Source of the DNA: an uncultured Lachnospiraceae bacterium | GTDB taxonomy: Bacteria > Bacillota_A > Clostridia > Lachnospirales > Lachnospiraceae | Length of the DNA: 13,216 nucleotides | Direction of reading: 5' to 3' | Assembly (NCBI GenBank): GCA_947175285.1 | Contig: CAMWMM010000076.1 | Coordinates: 1-13,216, forward strand | Part shown: positions 1 to 6,061 of the stretch, in pieces | How the letters are laid out: the number at the start of each line of letters is the position of its first letter | How positions within the stretch are numbered: position 1 is the first letter of the stretch | The notes under the pieces: model-generated | What the model saw: the letters and a program-made list of their open reading frames with translations, nothing else | Told to the model about the DNA's origin: nothing | Database searches by the model: none | Translations under genes and position numbers: made by a program

Positions 1-552
1 ACTGACGCCGATGCCTTATTTATGGCATCTTATGACGATAACTATTATGAAAAAGAATGCCTGATAGGTGACGGCGCGATTCGCTATCGCATGGTCGTAA
101 GAGACGCCGCTTTAGGACATCGTCTTTACAGTCTGCTAAAAAGCACGGACAGCGGTAAAACATGGCAGATGTCCAGTTCCTTGCCTTTTGGTTATGAAAT
201 GGGTATGGGAATTGACTTTACTTTTCTAAATGAAGATTTTGGATTTGCCACGCTCGCGCACAATGGCGGAGACGAAGCGGTTTTGTATGTAACGGAAGAT
301 GGCGGAAATACTTATCAGCTTGTCATTATGGAAGGGTACACTGTCACTCTGGACAATGGCTATACCTATAGCCCTTATGCCTATCCGCAGATGCCTTATG
401 AAGAAAACGGCATCATCTATGTTTTATGCGGACAGGGTGCAGATGGAGATTTTGCAGGCGGCGATGCTGCCGGTCTTGCTTTATACCAGTCTGCGGACGG
501 CGGACATATTTTTACTTTCGTAGAAATCCAACCGCCCGCAGGAGAAAATTAG
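1..552 (+). CDS. Asp-box (BNR) repeat protein, 3' end only
   Basis: The reading frame is open to the left edge, so only the C-terminal 183 residues are present and the ATG at 22 is probably internal. Three Asp-box (BNR) motifs of the type S-x-D-x-G-x-T-W are visible: STDSGKTW near fragment residues 48-55, TEDGGNTY near 98-105 and SADGGHIF near 164-171. Asp-boxes mark blades of beta-propellers in sialidases and in many secreted glycosidase-like or YVTN/BNR-repeat proteins. No catalytic sialidase motif is in this part, so the activity cannot be named. The protein is probably exported, as is usual for the family, but the signal peptide would lie outside the window. The stop codon at 550-552 overlaps the stop of the converging amidohydrolase gene. 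Confidence 0.8.
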   Translation, partial: TDADALFMASYDDNYYEKECLIGDGAIRYRMVVRDAALGHRLYSLLKSTDSGKTWQMSSSLPFGYEMGMGIDFTFLNEDFGFATLAHNGGDEAVLYVTEDGGNTYQLVIMEGYTVTLDNGYTYSPYAYPQMPYEENGIIYVLCGQGADGDFAGGDAAGLALYQSADGGHIFTFVEIQPPAGEN

Positions 553-1850
553 TAAACTTTTTTATCCAGACCCATTCTGACAATAATGTCATTTATTTTC
601 TGATAAACGAGTTTTTCATCTATTGTCAGCACTTTCCGGTTCTCCATCGTAATCTGTCCGTTGATAATAACGGTATCCACTTCGGAGCCGTTTGCAGAAT
701 AGGAAAGTCCGGCAATCAAATTGTTTCTCGGGGTCAGTGACGGCGTATTCAAATCCAGAATCGCCAAATCCGCTTTCTTTCCTACCTCGATAGAGCCGAT
801 TTCTTTTTCCAATCTCAGCGCCTTTGCCCCGTTGATGGTCGCAATGCGGAATCCTTCTTTTGCACTGACACACTGCGGTGTTTTGCCAGTTCCTTTATGA
901 ATCAGCGTAAGCAGACTTAATTCATGGAACATATTCAGGCTGTTATTGCTTGCCGCGCCGTCCGTACCGAGACAGACATTTACGCCTTTTTCCAACATTT
1001 TGGCAATCGGCGCAAATCCGTTGCCAAGTTTCATATTACTTGCCGGATTTGTTACCACGCTGACATTGTGCGCTTTTAAAATATCAATATCTTTATCTGT
1101 CACCTGAACGCAGTGTGCAGCGATTGCCGGAACATCAAAAATTCCTGTCTTCTGTGCCAGTTCAATCGGTGTGCAGCCGTATTTTTCCTGAATCTGCTCT
1201 ATCTCACTGACACTTTCCGATAAATGAATATGGATCCCCATATTGTTTTTCTTCGCTTCATTAGAAACGATTTTCAAAAATTCATCATCGCATGTATAAG
1301 GCGCATGCGGTCCTAATAAAAAGGTCAGTCTGTCACAGTCTTTTGCCGCATCCCTTTCCTCGTATGCCTGACGAAGACGCATTTGTCCTGCTTCATCATT
1401 TCCGCTGCCGACAAGTCCGCGGCAGATAACCGCGCGCATACCAGACTCTTTAACTGCTTTTGTCGTCTGGTGGATGTTCATCTGCATATCGTTAAAGCAG
1501 GTCGTTCCGCTTTTCATCATCTCGATAATCGCAAGATTGGCGCCCCAGTAGGTATCTTCATCCGTCATCTGTTGCTCAATCGGGTCGATAGTACCAAACA
1601 GCCAGTCCATAAAAGATAAATCATCCGCCACATTCCGCATAAAAGACATATAAGAATGCGTATGGCAGTTAACCAGTCCCGGAATAACGAGTTTGTCCGT
1701 TCCGTCGATTACCTTATCTTCGGAAAATCCGGATGGCGCCTGTCCGATCCCGGTAATCCTGTCTTTCTCGATATAAAGACTTGTTTCCTGAATAACGTCC
1801 TTTTCACCCTGCGGTACAACAACCTGTGCATTTTTAATTACAATTCCCAT
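549..1850 (-). CDS. mtaD: 5'-methylthioadenosine/S-adenosylhomocysteine deaminase
   Basis: This 433-residue metal-dependent amidohydrolase is full length for the MtaD/SsnA family. That family deaminates 5'-methylthioadenosine and S-adenosylhomocysteine to the inosine forms in the cytoplasm. The metal site is intact: HTH at 63-65, H209 in IHIHLSES, H246 in AAHC, and D297 in LGTDGAASNN. E212 stands at the proton-shuttle position. The NPASNMKLGNG stretch just before the last metal ligand also matches MtaD. The start follows an AAGGAAGGAG ribosome binding site with a rather long spacer of about 12 nt. The gene is second in an operon, 27 bp behind the D-2-hydroxyacid dehydrogenase. The subclass (MTA/SAH rather than another aminohydrolase) is inferred from overall sequence resemblance, so other adenosine-like substrates remain possible. 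Confidence 0.85.
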   Translation of the reverse strand: MGIVIKNAQVVVPQGEKDVIQETSLYIEKDRITGIGQAPSGFSEDKVIDGTDKLVIPGLVNCHTHSYMSFMRNVADDLSFMDWLFGTIDPIEQQMTDEDTYWGANLAIIEMMKSGTTCFNDMQMNIHQTTKAVKESGMRAVICRGLVGSGNDEAGQMRLRQAYEERDAAKDCDRLTFLLGPHAPYTCDDEFLKIVSNEAKKNNMGIHIHLSESVSEIEQIQEKYGCTPIELAQKTGIFDVPAIAAHCVQVTDKDIDILKAHNVSVVTNPASNMKLGNGFAPIAKMLEKGVNVCLGTDGAASNNSLNMFHELSLLTLIHKGTGKTPQCVSAKEGFRIATINGAKALRLEKEIGSIEVGKKADLAILDLNTPSLTPRNNLIAGLSYSANGSEVDTVIINGQITMENRKVLTIDEKLVYQKINDIIVRMGLDKKVY

Positions 1851-1877
1851 AGCTTAACAATACTCCTTCCTTATTTC

Positions 1878-2834
1878 TTAATTCACGATATTTCTGTCTT
1901 TTCCCTCTAAAAATGCCTCAATATTTTTCACTACCTCTGCCACTAAGCGGGTTCTCGACTCTATGCTTGCCCAAGACATATGCGGCGTAATAATCAGTTT
2001 CGTACTGTCTTTTATCTCGCTTAACGGATTGGATAATTCCATTGGCTCTATCTCCAGTACATCTAATCCTGCTGCCATAATCTTATCTTCTACAAGCGCA
2101 TGATACAAATCCTGTGTATTCACAACCGGTCCTCTTGCAACATTGATTAAGATAGCCGTTTTTTTCATTTTATCAAATGCTTCTTTATTAATCAGATTCC
2201 GTGTTCTGTCACTTAACGGGCAGTGCAGCGATAAAATATCGGACTCCTGCAGCAGAGTATCCAATTCCACTCTTTTATAATCCGTACAGGTGCTTTTCCC
2301 GGATGCGGAATAGAAAATGACGTTACATCCAAAAGCCGTGGCAAGTTCCGCTACCTTGTGACCAATGCTTCCCATGCCGACGATACCCCATGTTTTTCCC
2401 TCAAGGTCATGAAATACTCTGTCAAAATGGGAAAATCTATCCTGCGCGCTGTATTCTCCGGATTTTACATACTCATCATAATAAGTAATTTTTTCCGACA
2501 GCATCATTGCCAACAATAACGTATGCTGTGCAACTGCAGGCGTACAGTAATTAACAACATTGGCAACTTTTATGTTCCTGCTCTTGCAATACTCCAAATC
2601 CACATTATCATAACCCGTTGCCAACAGACAGATAAGCTTCACATCCGGTGCGTCTTTCAAAGTTTTTTCATTCAGCGGCGCTTTATTGGAAATGATAATC
2701 TCTGCATCTTTTACTCTCTCTACAACATCCTCTGCCGTCGTATTCGGATAATAAGTAACCTCCCCGAATTTTTCAAAACATGATACGTCAACGTCCGTAC
2801 CTGCGCTGTTTCTCTCCAGAACTACAAGTTTCAT
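1878..2834 (-). CDS. D-2-hydroxyacid dehydrogenase, NAD(P)-dependent
   Basis: At 318 residues this is the normal size for the D-isomer 2-hydroxyacid dehydrogenase family, which interconverts 2-oxoacids and D-2-hydroxyacids (for example hydroxypyruvate/glycerate). The Rossmann motif GMGSIG is at 153-158. The catalytic triad is complete: R234 in NVARGPVVN, E263 in LEIEP and H285 in TPHMSW. After the second beta strand the sequence reads FYSASGK, without the acidic residue typical of strict NAD enzymes, so NADP use is possible. An in-frame ATG at 2876 lies at the predicted transcription start and has no ribosome binding site. The ATG at 2834 begins the expected MKLVVLE strand and has AAAGGAG 13 nt upstream. 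It is the first gene of an operon with mtaD. The exact substrate cannot be read from sequence. Confidence 0.85.
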   Translation of the reverse strand: MKLVVLERNSAGTDVDVSCFEKFGEVTYYPNTTAEDVVERVKDAEIIISNKAPLNEKTLKDAPDVKLICLLATGYDNVDLEYCKSRNIKVANVVNYCTPAVAQHTLLLAMMLSEKITYYDEYVKSGEYSAQDRFSHFDRVFHDLEGKTWGIVGMGSIGHKVAELATAFGCNVIFYSASGKSTCTDYKRVELDTLLQESDILSLHCPLSDRTRNLINKEAFDKMKKTAILINVARGPVVNTQDLYHALVEDKIMAAGLDVLEIEPMELSNPLSEIKDSTKLIITPHMSWASIESRTRLVAEVVKNIEAFLEGKDRNIVN

Positions 2835-2855
2835 TATTATAACCATGCTCCTTTC

Positions 2856-2874
2856 GAAAGAATGCAATTCTTTC
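2856..2874 (-). promoter_or_regulatory. stem-loop at the 5' end of the dehydrogenase mRNA
   Basis: GAAAGAAT and ATTCTTTC form a perfect 8-bp stem with a TGC loop. Given the promoter above, the transcript should begin at or within 1 nt of this stem. The 3' strand runs directly into the AAAGGAG ribosome binding site, and a competing CTTTCGAAAG self-complement (2851-2860) overlaps that site. It could protect the mRNA 5' end or modulate initiation; the function is inferred. Confidence 0.5.
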
Positions 2875-2879
2875 AACCT

Positions 2880-2908
2880 ATCATAACATAGAAGAATTTT
2901 CCTTTCAA
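2880..2908 (-). promoter_or_regulatory. sigma-A type promoter of the dehydrogenase-mtaD operon
   Basis: On the minus strand TTGAAA (2903-2908) and TATGAT (2880-2885) are separated by exactly 17 nt; each hexamer matches consensus at 5 of 6 positions. It lies just past the stop of the methyltransferase gene. The predicted transcription start is near 2873-2874. Confidence 0.65.
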
Positions 2909-2910
2909 TT

Positions 2911-4032
2911 TTATTTTTTCCACCCGTAGCTGATTACCAACCCTCTCCATTGAAGATAGGTTAAATCTTCCCTGTTTCTTCTCATAAAAGATTCTATCTT
3001 TCGTTGTTTGCGGCAATAGCTTTCTGCCTCTTTTCTGTCCATGCCGTGATTGAGAAAAGTCTGAATGATCTCTTCCTCCGCTTCTGCAGAAAGCGATTTA
3101 TCCCACTTCTTTTCCGTCAAAAGGCTGCACACACTTTCCTCATAGTCTTCCTTATCCGGTGATACAAAACTAACTCTGTCACTCATCCGCACATCTACCG
3201 ATAAAAGCCCCTCTTCACGCATCATAAACGGCATGCGTATACCAATTGCATAATCCCTGTCCTGACACAGTAATTCCTTTTTCCACATTTTCCGAAAACC
3301 GTTTCGGGCGCATAACTCCTGATAATCCAACCCGTCTACATAGAAACCGTCACACTCAAATTCCCGGTTGACATCGGCAGCCACAACAAGACCGCCGCTT
3401 CCTGTCAGCTCAATCATCTTTCGTAAAAACTCCTGCGGCTTACCGGCATGACGCATGGCGCTCTGACTGATCACAAGGTCATATTGTTTCTTAAAACCAT
3501 GCGTGCGGAAATCATCACAAATAAAGGTTCCCTGATAATTCGCTTCCTGAAACAGCCTTTTTCCCTCGTCAATCATATTCTGGGAAAAATCAATACCTGT
3601 ATATGTGCTTCCTTCCGGTAAAAGAGGCAATAACAGCGTTCCCATATAACCAAAACCGCAGCCGCAGTCGAGTACCTGCACAGGCTTATTAATTTTCCAT
3701 ACTTCATTTATTAAAAACCTCAGATAATCCTCATTCCAGTAGGATTTTCTGCTCGCTTTTAAGTAATCCAGTTTGGAATCCCAGTAACCCTTTTCGCCGC
3801 TTTTAACAGGAATGTACTCCTCACCGGATAACGGCTTTAACCCCAGAAGCTCATCTACAGATACCTGAAAGAAAGCAGCGATATCCGGTAGCAGGGAAAT
3901 ATCCGGCATACAAATATCGTTTTCCCATTTACTCACGGTCTGAACAGATACACCCAGCTGATTGGCAAGTTCCGTCTGTTTCACCTGTTTCTTTTTTCTA
4001 AGGTCGCTTATGCGTAATTGAATTTTGGACAT
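2911..4032 (-). CDS. XRE-family HTH regulator fused to a SAM-dependent methyltransferase
   Basis: Residues 5-65 form a Cro/CI-type helix-turn-helix (TELANQLGVSVQTVSKWEND, then DELLGL). After a short linker comes a class I methyltransferase domain. Its motif I is VLDCGCGFGYMG (120-131), the acidic residue at the end of the second strand is D148 in GIDFS, and motif III is around DDF (173-175). A further 130 residues or so form a mixed helical tail that I do not recognise. The domain suggests transfer of a methyl group from S-adenosylmethionine to a small molecule, although the acceptor is unknown. The HTH suggests the protein also binds DNA. AGAGGAGG is well placed before the ATG at 4032. It lies 54 bp downstream of the GNAT gene with no terminator between, so co-transcription is likely. 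Confidence 0.8.
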   Translation of the reverse strand: MSKIQLRISDLRKKKQVKQTELANQLGVSVQTVSKWENDICMPDISLLPDIAAFFQVSVDELLGLKPLSGEEYIPVKSGEKGYWDSKLDYLKASRKSYWNEDYLRFLINEVWKINKPVQVLDCGCGFGYMGTLLLPLLPEGSTYTGIDFSQNMIDEGKRLFQEANYQGTFICDDFRTHGFKKQYDLVISQSAMRHAGKPQEFLRKMIELTGSGGLVVAADVNREFECDGFYVDGLDYQELCARNGFRKMWKKELLCQDRDYAIGIRMPFMMREEGLLSVDVRMSDRVSFVSPDKEDYEESVCSLLTEKKWDKSLSAEAEEEIIQTFLNHGMDRKEAESYCRKQRKIESFMRRNREDLTYLQWRGLVISYGWKK

Positions 4033-4086
4033 AGTCTGAATTCCTCCTCTTCTATTTTTATTTCTCTATATTATTTCTGTCATAAT

Positions 4087-4578
4087 TCACAAAAATTTTT
4101 CGTAGCTGATATCTATCACCTGTGTTCCCTCTACCGGCTTTTTCTGATAATTTGTATGAAAACCGTTTCGCTCATAAAATCTTCGCGCCTTTTCATTCTC
4201 CTCAATAACCCATAAATATACTTTCTTTTTCCCTTTCCGCACCGCCTCTGCACAAAAATACTCTATAAGGCTTCTTCCGATTCCCTGTCCTTTAAAAAAA
4301 GGCTCCACATAAAAATCACATAACTCGATTTCATCATTCCTGTTATTTTCCAAATAATCCTTTCCGTTAATAACGCCTTTTATGATGCCGTCGTCATATA
4401 ATAAAAAATTATCAATAAGACAGGGCGTTTCCTGATATTCCCGAATAATATTTCCTACCTGAAGCTGCCGGAATGAACCAATATCATCCTGAAAAATCGG
4501 ACGGTATGCGACCCGTTTTCCAAATACAATAATCTCCGCTATACGTGATATATCTTTCATCTGTGCATACCTTATCAT
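4087..4578 (-). CDS. GNAT-family N-acetyltransferase
   Basis: This 163-residue protein has the GNAT acetyl-CoA site in motif A, CDFYVEPFFKGQGIGRSL, with K96-G97-Q98-G99-I100-G101 as the pyrophosphate-binding loop. Motif B follows as NEKARRFYERNGF (128-140). The family transfers an acetyl group from acetyl-CoA to an amine; the substrate is not predictable here. The start at 4578 has TGGAGG 6 nt upstream. That ATG overlaps the TGA of a 26-codon upstream ORF (ATGA), which suggests translational coupling. Its transcription may come from the foldback element upstream, whose end carries an outward TTGACA. The XRE-methyltransferase gene follows. Confidence 0.85.
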   Translation of the reverse strand: MIRYAQMKDISRIAEIIVFGKRVAYRPIFQDDIGSFRQLQVGNIIREYQETPCLIDNFLLYDDGIIKGVINGKDYLENNRNDEIELCDFYVEPFFKGQGIGRSLIEYFCAEAVRKGKKKVYLWVIEENEKARRFYERNGFHTNYQKKPVEGTQVIDISYEKFL

Positions 4579-4655
4579 ACTAATCCTCCATTCTTGCTCA
4601 GCCCGCGATATTTGGGCGCAAGCACAAATTCGCGTGTGAAAAATTTATTTTTCAC
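4575..4655 (-). CDS. 26-codon upstream ORF, ATGA-coupled to the GNAT gene
   Basis: The ORF uses a GTG start at 4655, preceded by GGAGG with a 5-nt spacer. The peptide begins MKNKFFTREFVLAPK and ends LSKNGGLV, and its TGA overlaps the ATG of the acetyltransferase gene. The start codon lies inside a perfect inverted repeat (GTGTGAAAAAT and ATTTTTCACAC, 4634-4657). A second, imperfect stem (4594-4624) sits just upstream of the acetyltransferase ribosome binding site. The peptide is basic and resembles nothing I can name. It may be a leader peptide that couples translation, or it may simply be the coding phase of a repeated DNA module. Translation is supported by the ribosome binding site and overlap only. 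Confidence 0.45.
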   Translation of the reverse strand: MKNKFFTREFVLAPKYRGLSKNGGLV

Positions 4656-4692
4656 ACTATCCTCCATGTCTTTCCCATAGCCTGCGATATTT
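4576..4692 (-). repeat. duplicated Shine-Dalgarno-bearing module upstream of the GNAT gene
   Basis: Two related minus-strand segments of about 38-40 bp occur in direct orientation, at 4653-4692 and 4576-4613. Each opens with AAATATCGCRGGCT and closes with AAGA, ATGGAGGAT and a start codon (GTG in the first copy, ATG in the second). Between them lies the hairpin GTGTGAAAAAT/ATTTTTCACAC and the stretch coding for most of the upstream ORF. The layout looks like insertion or duplication at a translation start, leaving two ribosome binding sites in series. Confidence 0.5.
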
Positions 4693-4693
4693 A

Positions 4694-4722
4694 ATAATTC
4701 CATTGCAGGATTAGGGTGTCAA
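4694..4722 (-). promoter_or_regulatory. outward promoter at the left end of the foldback element
   Basis: A consensus TTGACA (4717-4722, minus strand) lies within the terminal inverted repeat. It is 17 nt from AATTAT (4694-4699, 4 of 6 matches) in the flanking DNA, and it points toward the upstream ORF and the GNAT gene. The weak -10 keeps confidence low. Confidence 0.35.
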
Positions 4723-5018
4723 AAAGTGCTGCGATAAAATGTTATCAGCAAGTTGCATAAACTGTCCTTAAAGCTGTCCTGCGAAGGAAGATGAGATTTT
4801 CTTAATATTCCGTTTAGTATCTAGCAATTTCAGGACATGGATGTCCTGAAAAGCCCGATTCAAGCCCGGATGGCGCGTATCGGGCGATTGCGTCCACTTC
4901 CATAGCTGTCTCGGAATATATAGAAAATCCATCTGCCGAAGCCGGATAGCTGCGAGGACAATTTATGCAATCTGCTGATACACAATTATACAAATAACTT
5001 TTGACACCCCAATCCTGT
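4706..5018. mobile_element. MITE-like foldback element (313 bp, non-coding)
   Basis: The left arm (4706-4812) and right arm (4912-5018) are both 107 bp and are imperfect inverted copies of each other, roughly three quarters identical by eye. The outermost part, CAGGATTRGGGTGTCAAAA, has one mismatch. The borders carry a 10-bp direct repeat, AATTCCATTG (4696-4705) and AATTCTATTG (5019-5028), as expected of a target-site duplication. The 99-bp centre has two hairpins: TTTCAGGACA/TGTCCTGAAA (4828-4851) and GCCCGAT/ATCGGGC (4853-4859 with 4879-4885). No transposase or convincing gene is inside, so the element would need a transposase in trans. I cannot assign the parent IS family. A structured RNA is an alternative reading. 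Confidence 0.7.
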
Positions 5019-5029
5019 AATTCTATTGT
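5001..5029 (+). promoter_or_regulatory. outward promoter at the right end of the foldback element
   Basis: TTGACA (5001-5006) in the right terminal repeat is 17 nt from TATTGT (5024-5029, 4 of 6 matches). It would read antisense toward the 3' end of the XRE-repeat gene and immediately into the hairpin at 5045-5100. Confidence 0.3.
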
Positions 5030-5044
5030 AATGAAAAGAATAAG

Positions 5045-5100
5045 AAAAGCCAATCGCCTATCAGGAGATTTTAGTTTCCTGTTTAGACATATTGGCTTTT
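5045..5100 (-). terminator. terminator of the XRE-glycine-repeat gene
   Basis: AAAAGCCAAT and ATTGGCTTTT form a perfect 10-bp outer stem. A 5-bp inner stem (CAGGA/TCCTG, 5062-5066 with 5077-5081) sits in the loop. On the minus strand the stem begins 4 nt after the stop codon and is followed by the T-rich run CTTATTCTTTTC. The loop is longer than in a textbook terminator. Confidence 0.6.
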
Positions 5101-5104
5101 ACCA

Positions 5105-5920
5105 TTATTTTGCCATCATTCTGATGATTCCTTTTATCCATGCACGGAAAGGAAACCAGTATGACGAAACATTTTCATCAATTATTTTTTCTATCGTCGG
5201 ATAATCAAACTTCTGTGATTTGCTCACCTCTTCATACACTTCGCCTGCCGCACGGCTGAATCCCAATGCAATCCGTCCGTGCGCTTCATCTCCGATGGCA
5301 ACCTGCTTCCCATAAGATAAAGCGCCAAGGCAAAACTCTCCGAAATTCAAAGCTCCCATACAGAAAATTCCTACTGTAATTGCACCGAGCGCAATACATC
5401 CGATTGCAAAAGATCCCATACTGATAAGTAATCCGACTGCAATTACTCCGAATGATAATAAGATTCCAACGCTCAGCAGCCCTGCACTCACGATTCCTAC
5501 AGATAAATATCCTAAAGCGAAAACACCGCATGCTAGGTTTCCGATGGCAAAAAATCCTTTTGCCTTATACGCTCCCAGACCGAGATTGACATGCACAAGC
5601 GGAAGTCCTTTTACCGTCCTTTTACTCTTGTATTCATAATGCGGTCTTGTCATATTTATAGTATAGGAAGTTGTGTTCGCCGTACTCCGGTTCTCCTCCT
5701 CTGTCGGACTTTCGGTTCTCTCTTCCCTGTCTTTTAACAGATAATCCGTTGTCACGTCGAACAATTCACTGATTGCAATTATTTTTTCCAGCTCCGGCAC
5801 GGATTGGTCTGTTTCCCATTTTGATACCGACTGTCTGGACACTCCCAGACATTCCCCAAAAGCCTCCTGAGAAAGATTTTTTTCTGTACGCAGTCGATAT
5901 ATTTTTTCTCCAAGCGTCAT
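5105..5920 (-). CDS. XRE-family HTH protein with a hydrophobic glycine-pentad repeat domain
   Basis: Numbered from the chosen start (271 aa), residues 3-62 form an XRE helix-turn-helix (LSQEAFGECLGVSRQSVSKW). A polar linker of about 40 residues follows, then KSKRTVKGLPLVHVNLGLG. Residues 125-220 are a regular array with glycine at 127, 132, 137, 142, 147, 152, 158, 163, 169, 174, 179, 184, 189, 194, 199, 204, 210, 215 and 220. Steps are of five residues, with three six-residue steps. The unit reads roughly [L/F/V]-[A/S]-[hydrophobic]-G-x. This could be a membrane-associated stack or a hydrophobic pentapeptide-like beta-helix; the role is unknown. Similar HTH-plus-repeat proteins occur in Clostridia as far as I recall. 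An ATG at 5932 touches its AAAGGA, so the ATG at 5920, 12 nt downstream of it, is preferred. Confidence 0.75.
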   Translation of the reverse strand: MTLGEKIYRLRTEKNLSQEAFGECLGVSRQSVSKWETDQSVPELEKIIAISELFDVTTDYLLKDREERTESPTEEENRSTANTTSYTINMTRPHYEYKSKRTVKGLPLVHVNLGLGAYKAKGFFAIGNLACGVFALGYLSVGIVSAGLLSVGILLSFGVIAVGLLISMGSFAIGCIALGAITVGIFCMGALNFGEFCLGALSYGKQVAIGDEAHGRIALGFSRAAGEVYEEVSKSQKFDYPTIEKIIDENVSSYWFPFRAWIKGIIRMMAK

Positions 5921-5969
5921 ATGAATAATCATTCCTTTCTGTCGTCTGCCCTTTATTCGGTTTTATTGT

Positions 5970-5997
5970 AATATATCATGGGGAAAATAGCTATCAA
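5970..5997 (-). promoter_or_regulatory. promoter of the XRE-glycine-repeat gene
   Basis: TTGATA (5992-5997) and TATATT (5970-5975) on the minus strand are 16 nt apart, each with 5 of 6 consensus matches. The -35 overlaps the downstream half of the LytTR-type direct repeat, an arrangement suited to activation by a bound regulator. Confidence 0.5.
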
Positions 5998-6022
5998 CTG
6001 CACTTGGAAATTTGTCAACTGA
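5993..6022 (-). promoter_or_regulatory. LytTR-type direct-repeat binding site (9-12-9)
   Basis: On the minus strand TCAGTTGAC (6014-6022) and GCAGTTGAT (5993-6001) share CAGTTGA and are separated by 12 nt, so they repeat every 21 bp, two helical turns. LytTR regulators such as AgrA and ComE are known to bind paired 9-bp direct repeats of ACAGTTRAG type with 12-13 bp between them. The site lies between the LytTR regulator gene and the XRE-repeat gene. That this regulator binds here is inference. Confidence 0.6.
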
Positions 6023-6061
6023 TGGTTGCGCGGGGTGGAAATAAAGGGCCTCCTCTCGAAA

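Noticed and set aside
616..873. Alternative frames inside mtaD, including an 85-residue minus-strand ORF
   Set aside because: They overlap a well-supported enzyme gene and have no start signal or protein resemblance.
4634..4657. Perfect GTGTGAAAAAT/ATTTTTCACAC hairpin as a rho-independent terminator
   Set aside because: The stem is AT-rich, no T-run follows on either strand, and it overlaps the start of the upstream ORF that feeds the acetyltransferase gene.
4814..5053. 79-residue open frame on the minus strand across the foldback element
   Set aside because: It lies almost wholly in inverted-repeat DNA, has no convincing ribosome binding site and reads through both the terminal repeat and the flanking duplication. 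It is better explained as a by-product of the element.
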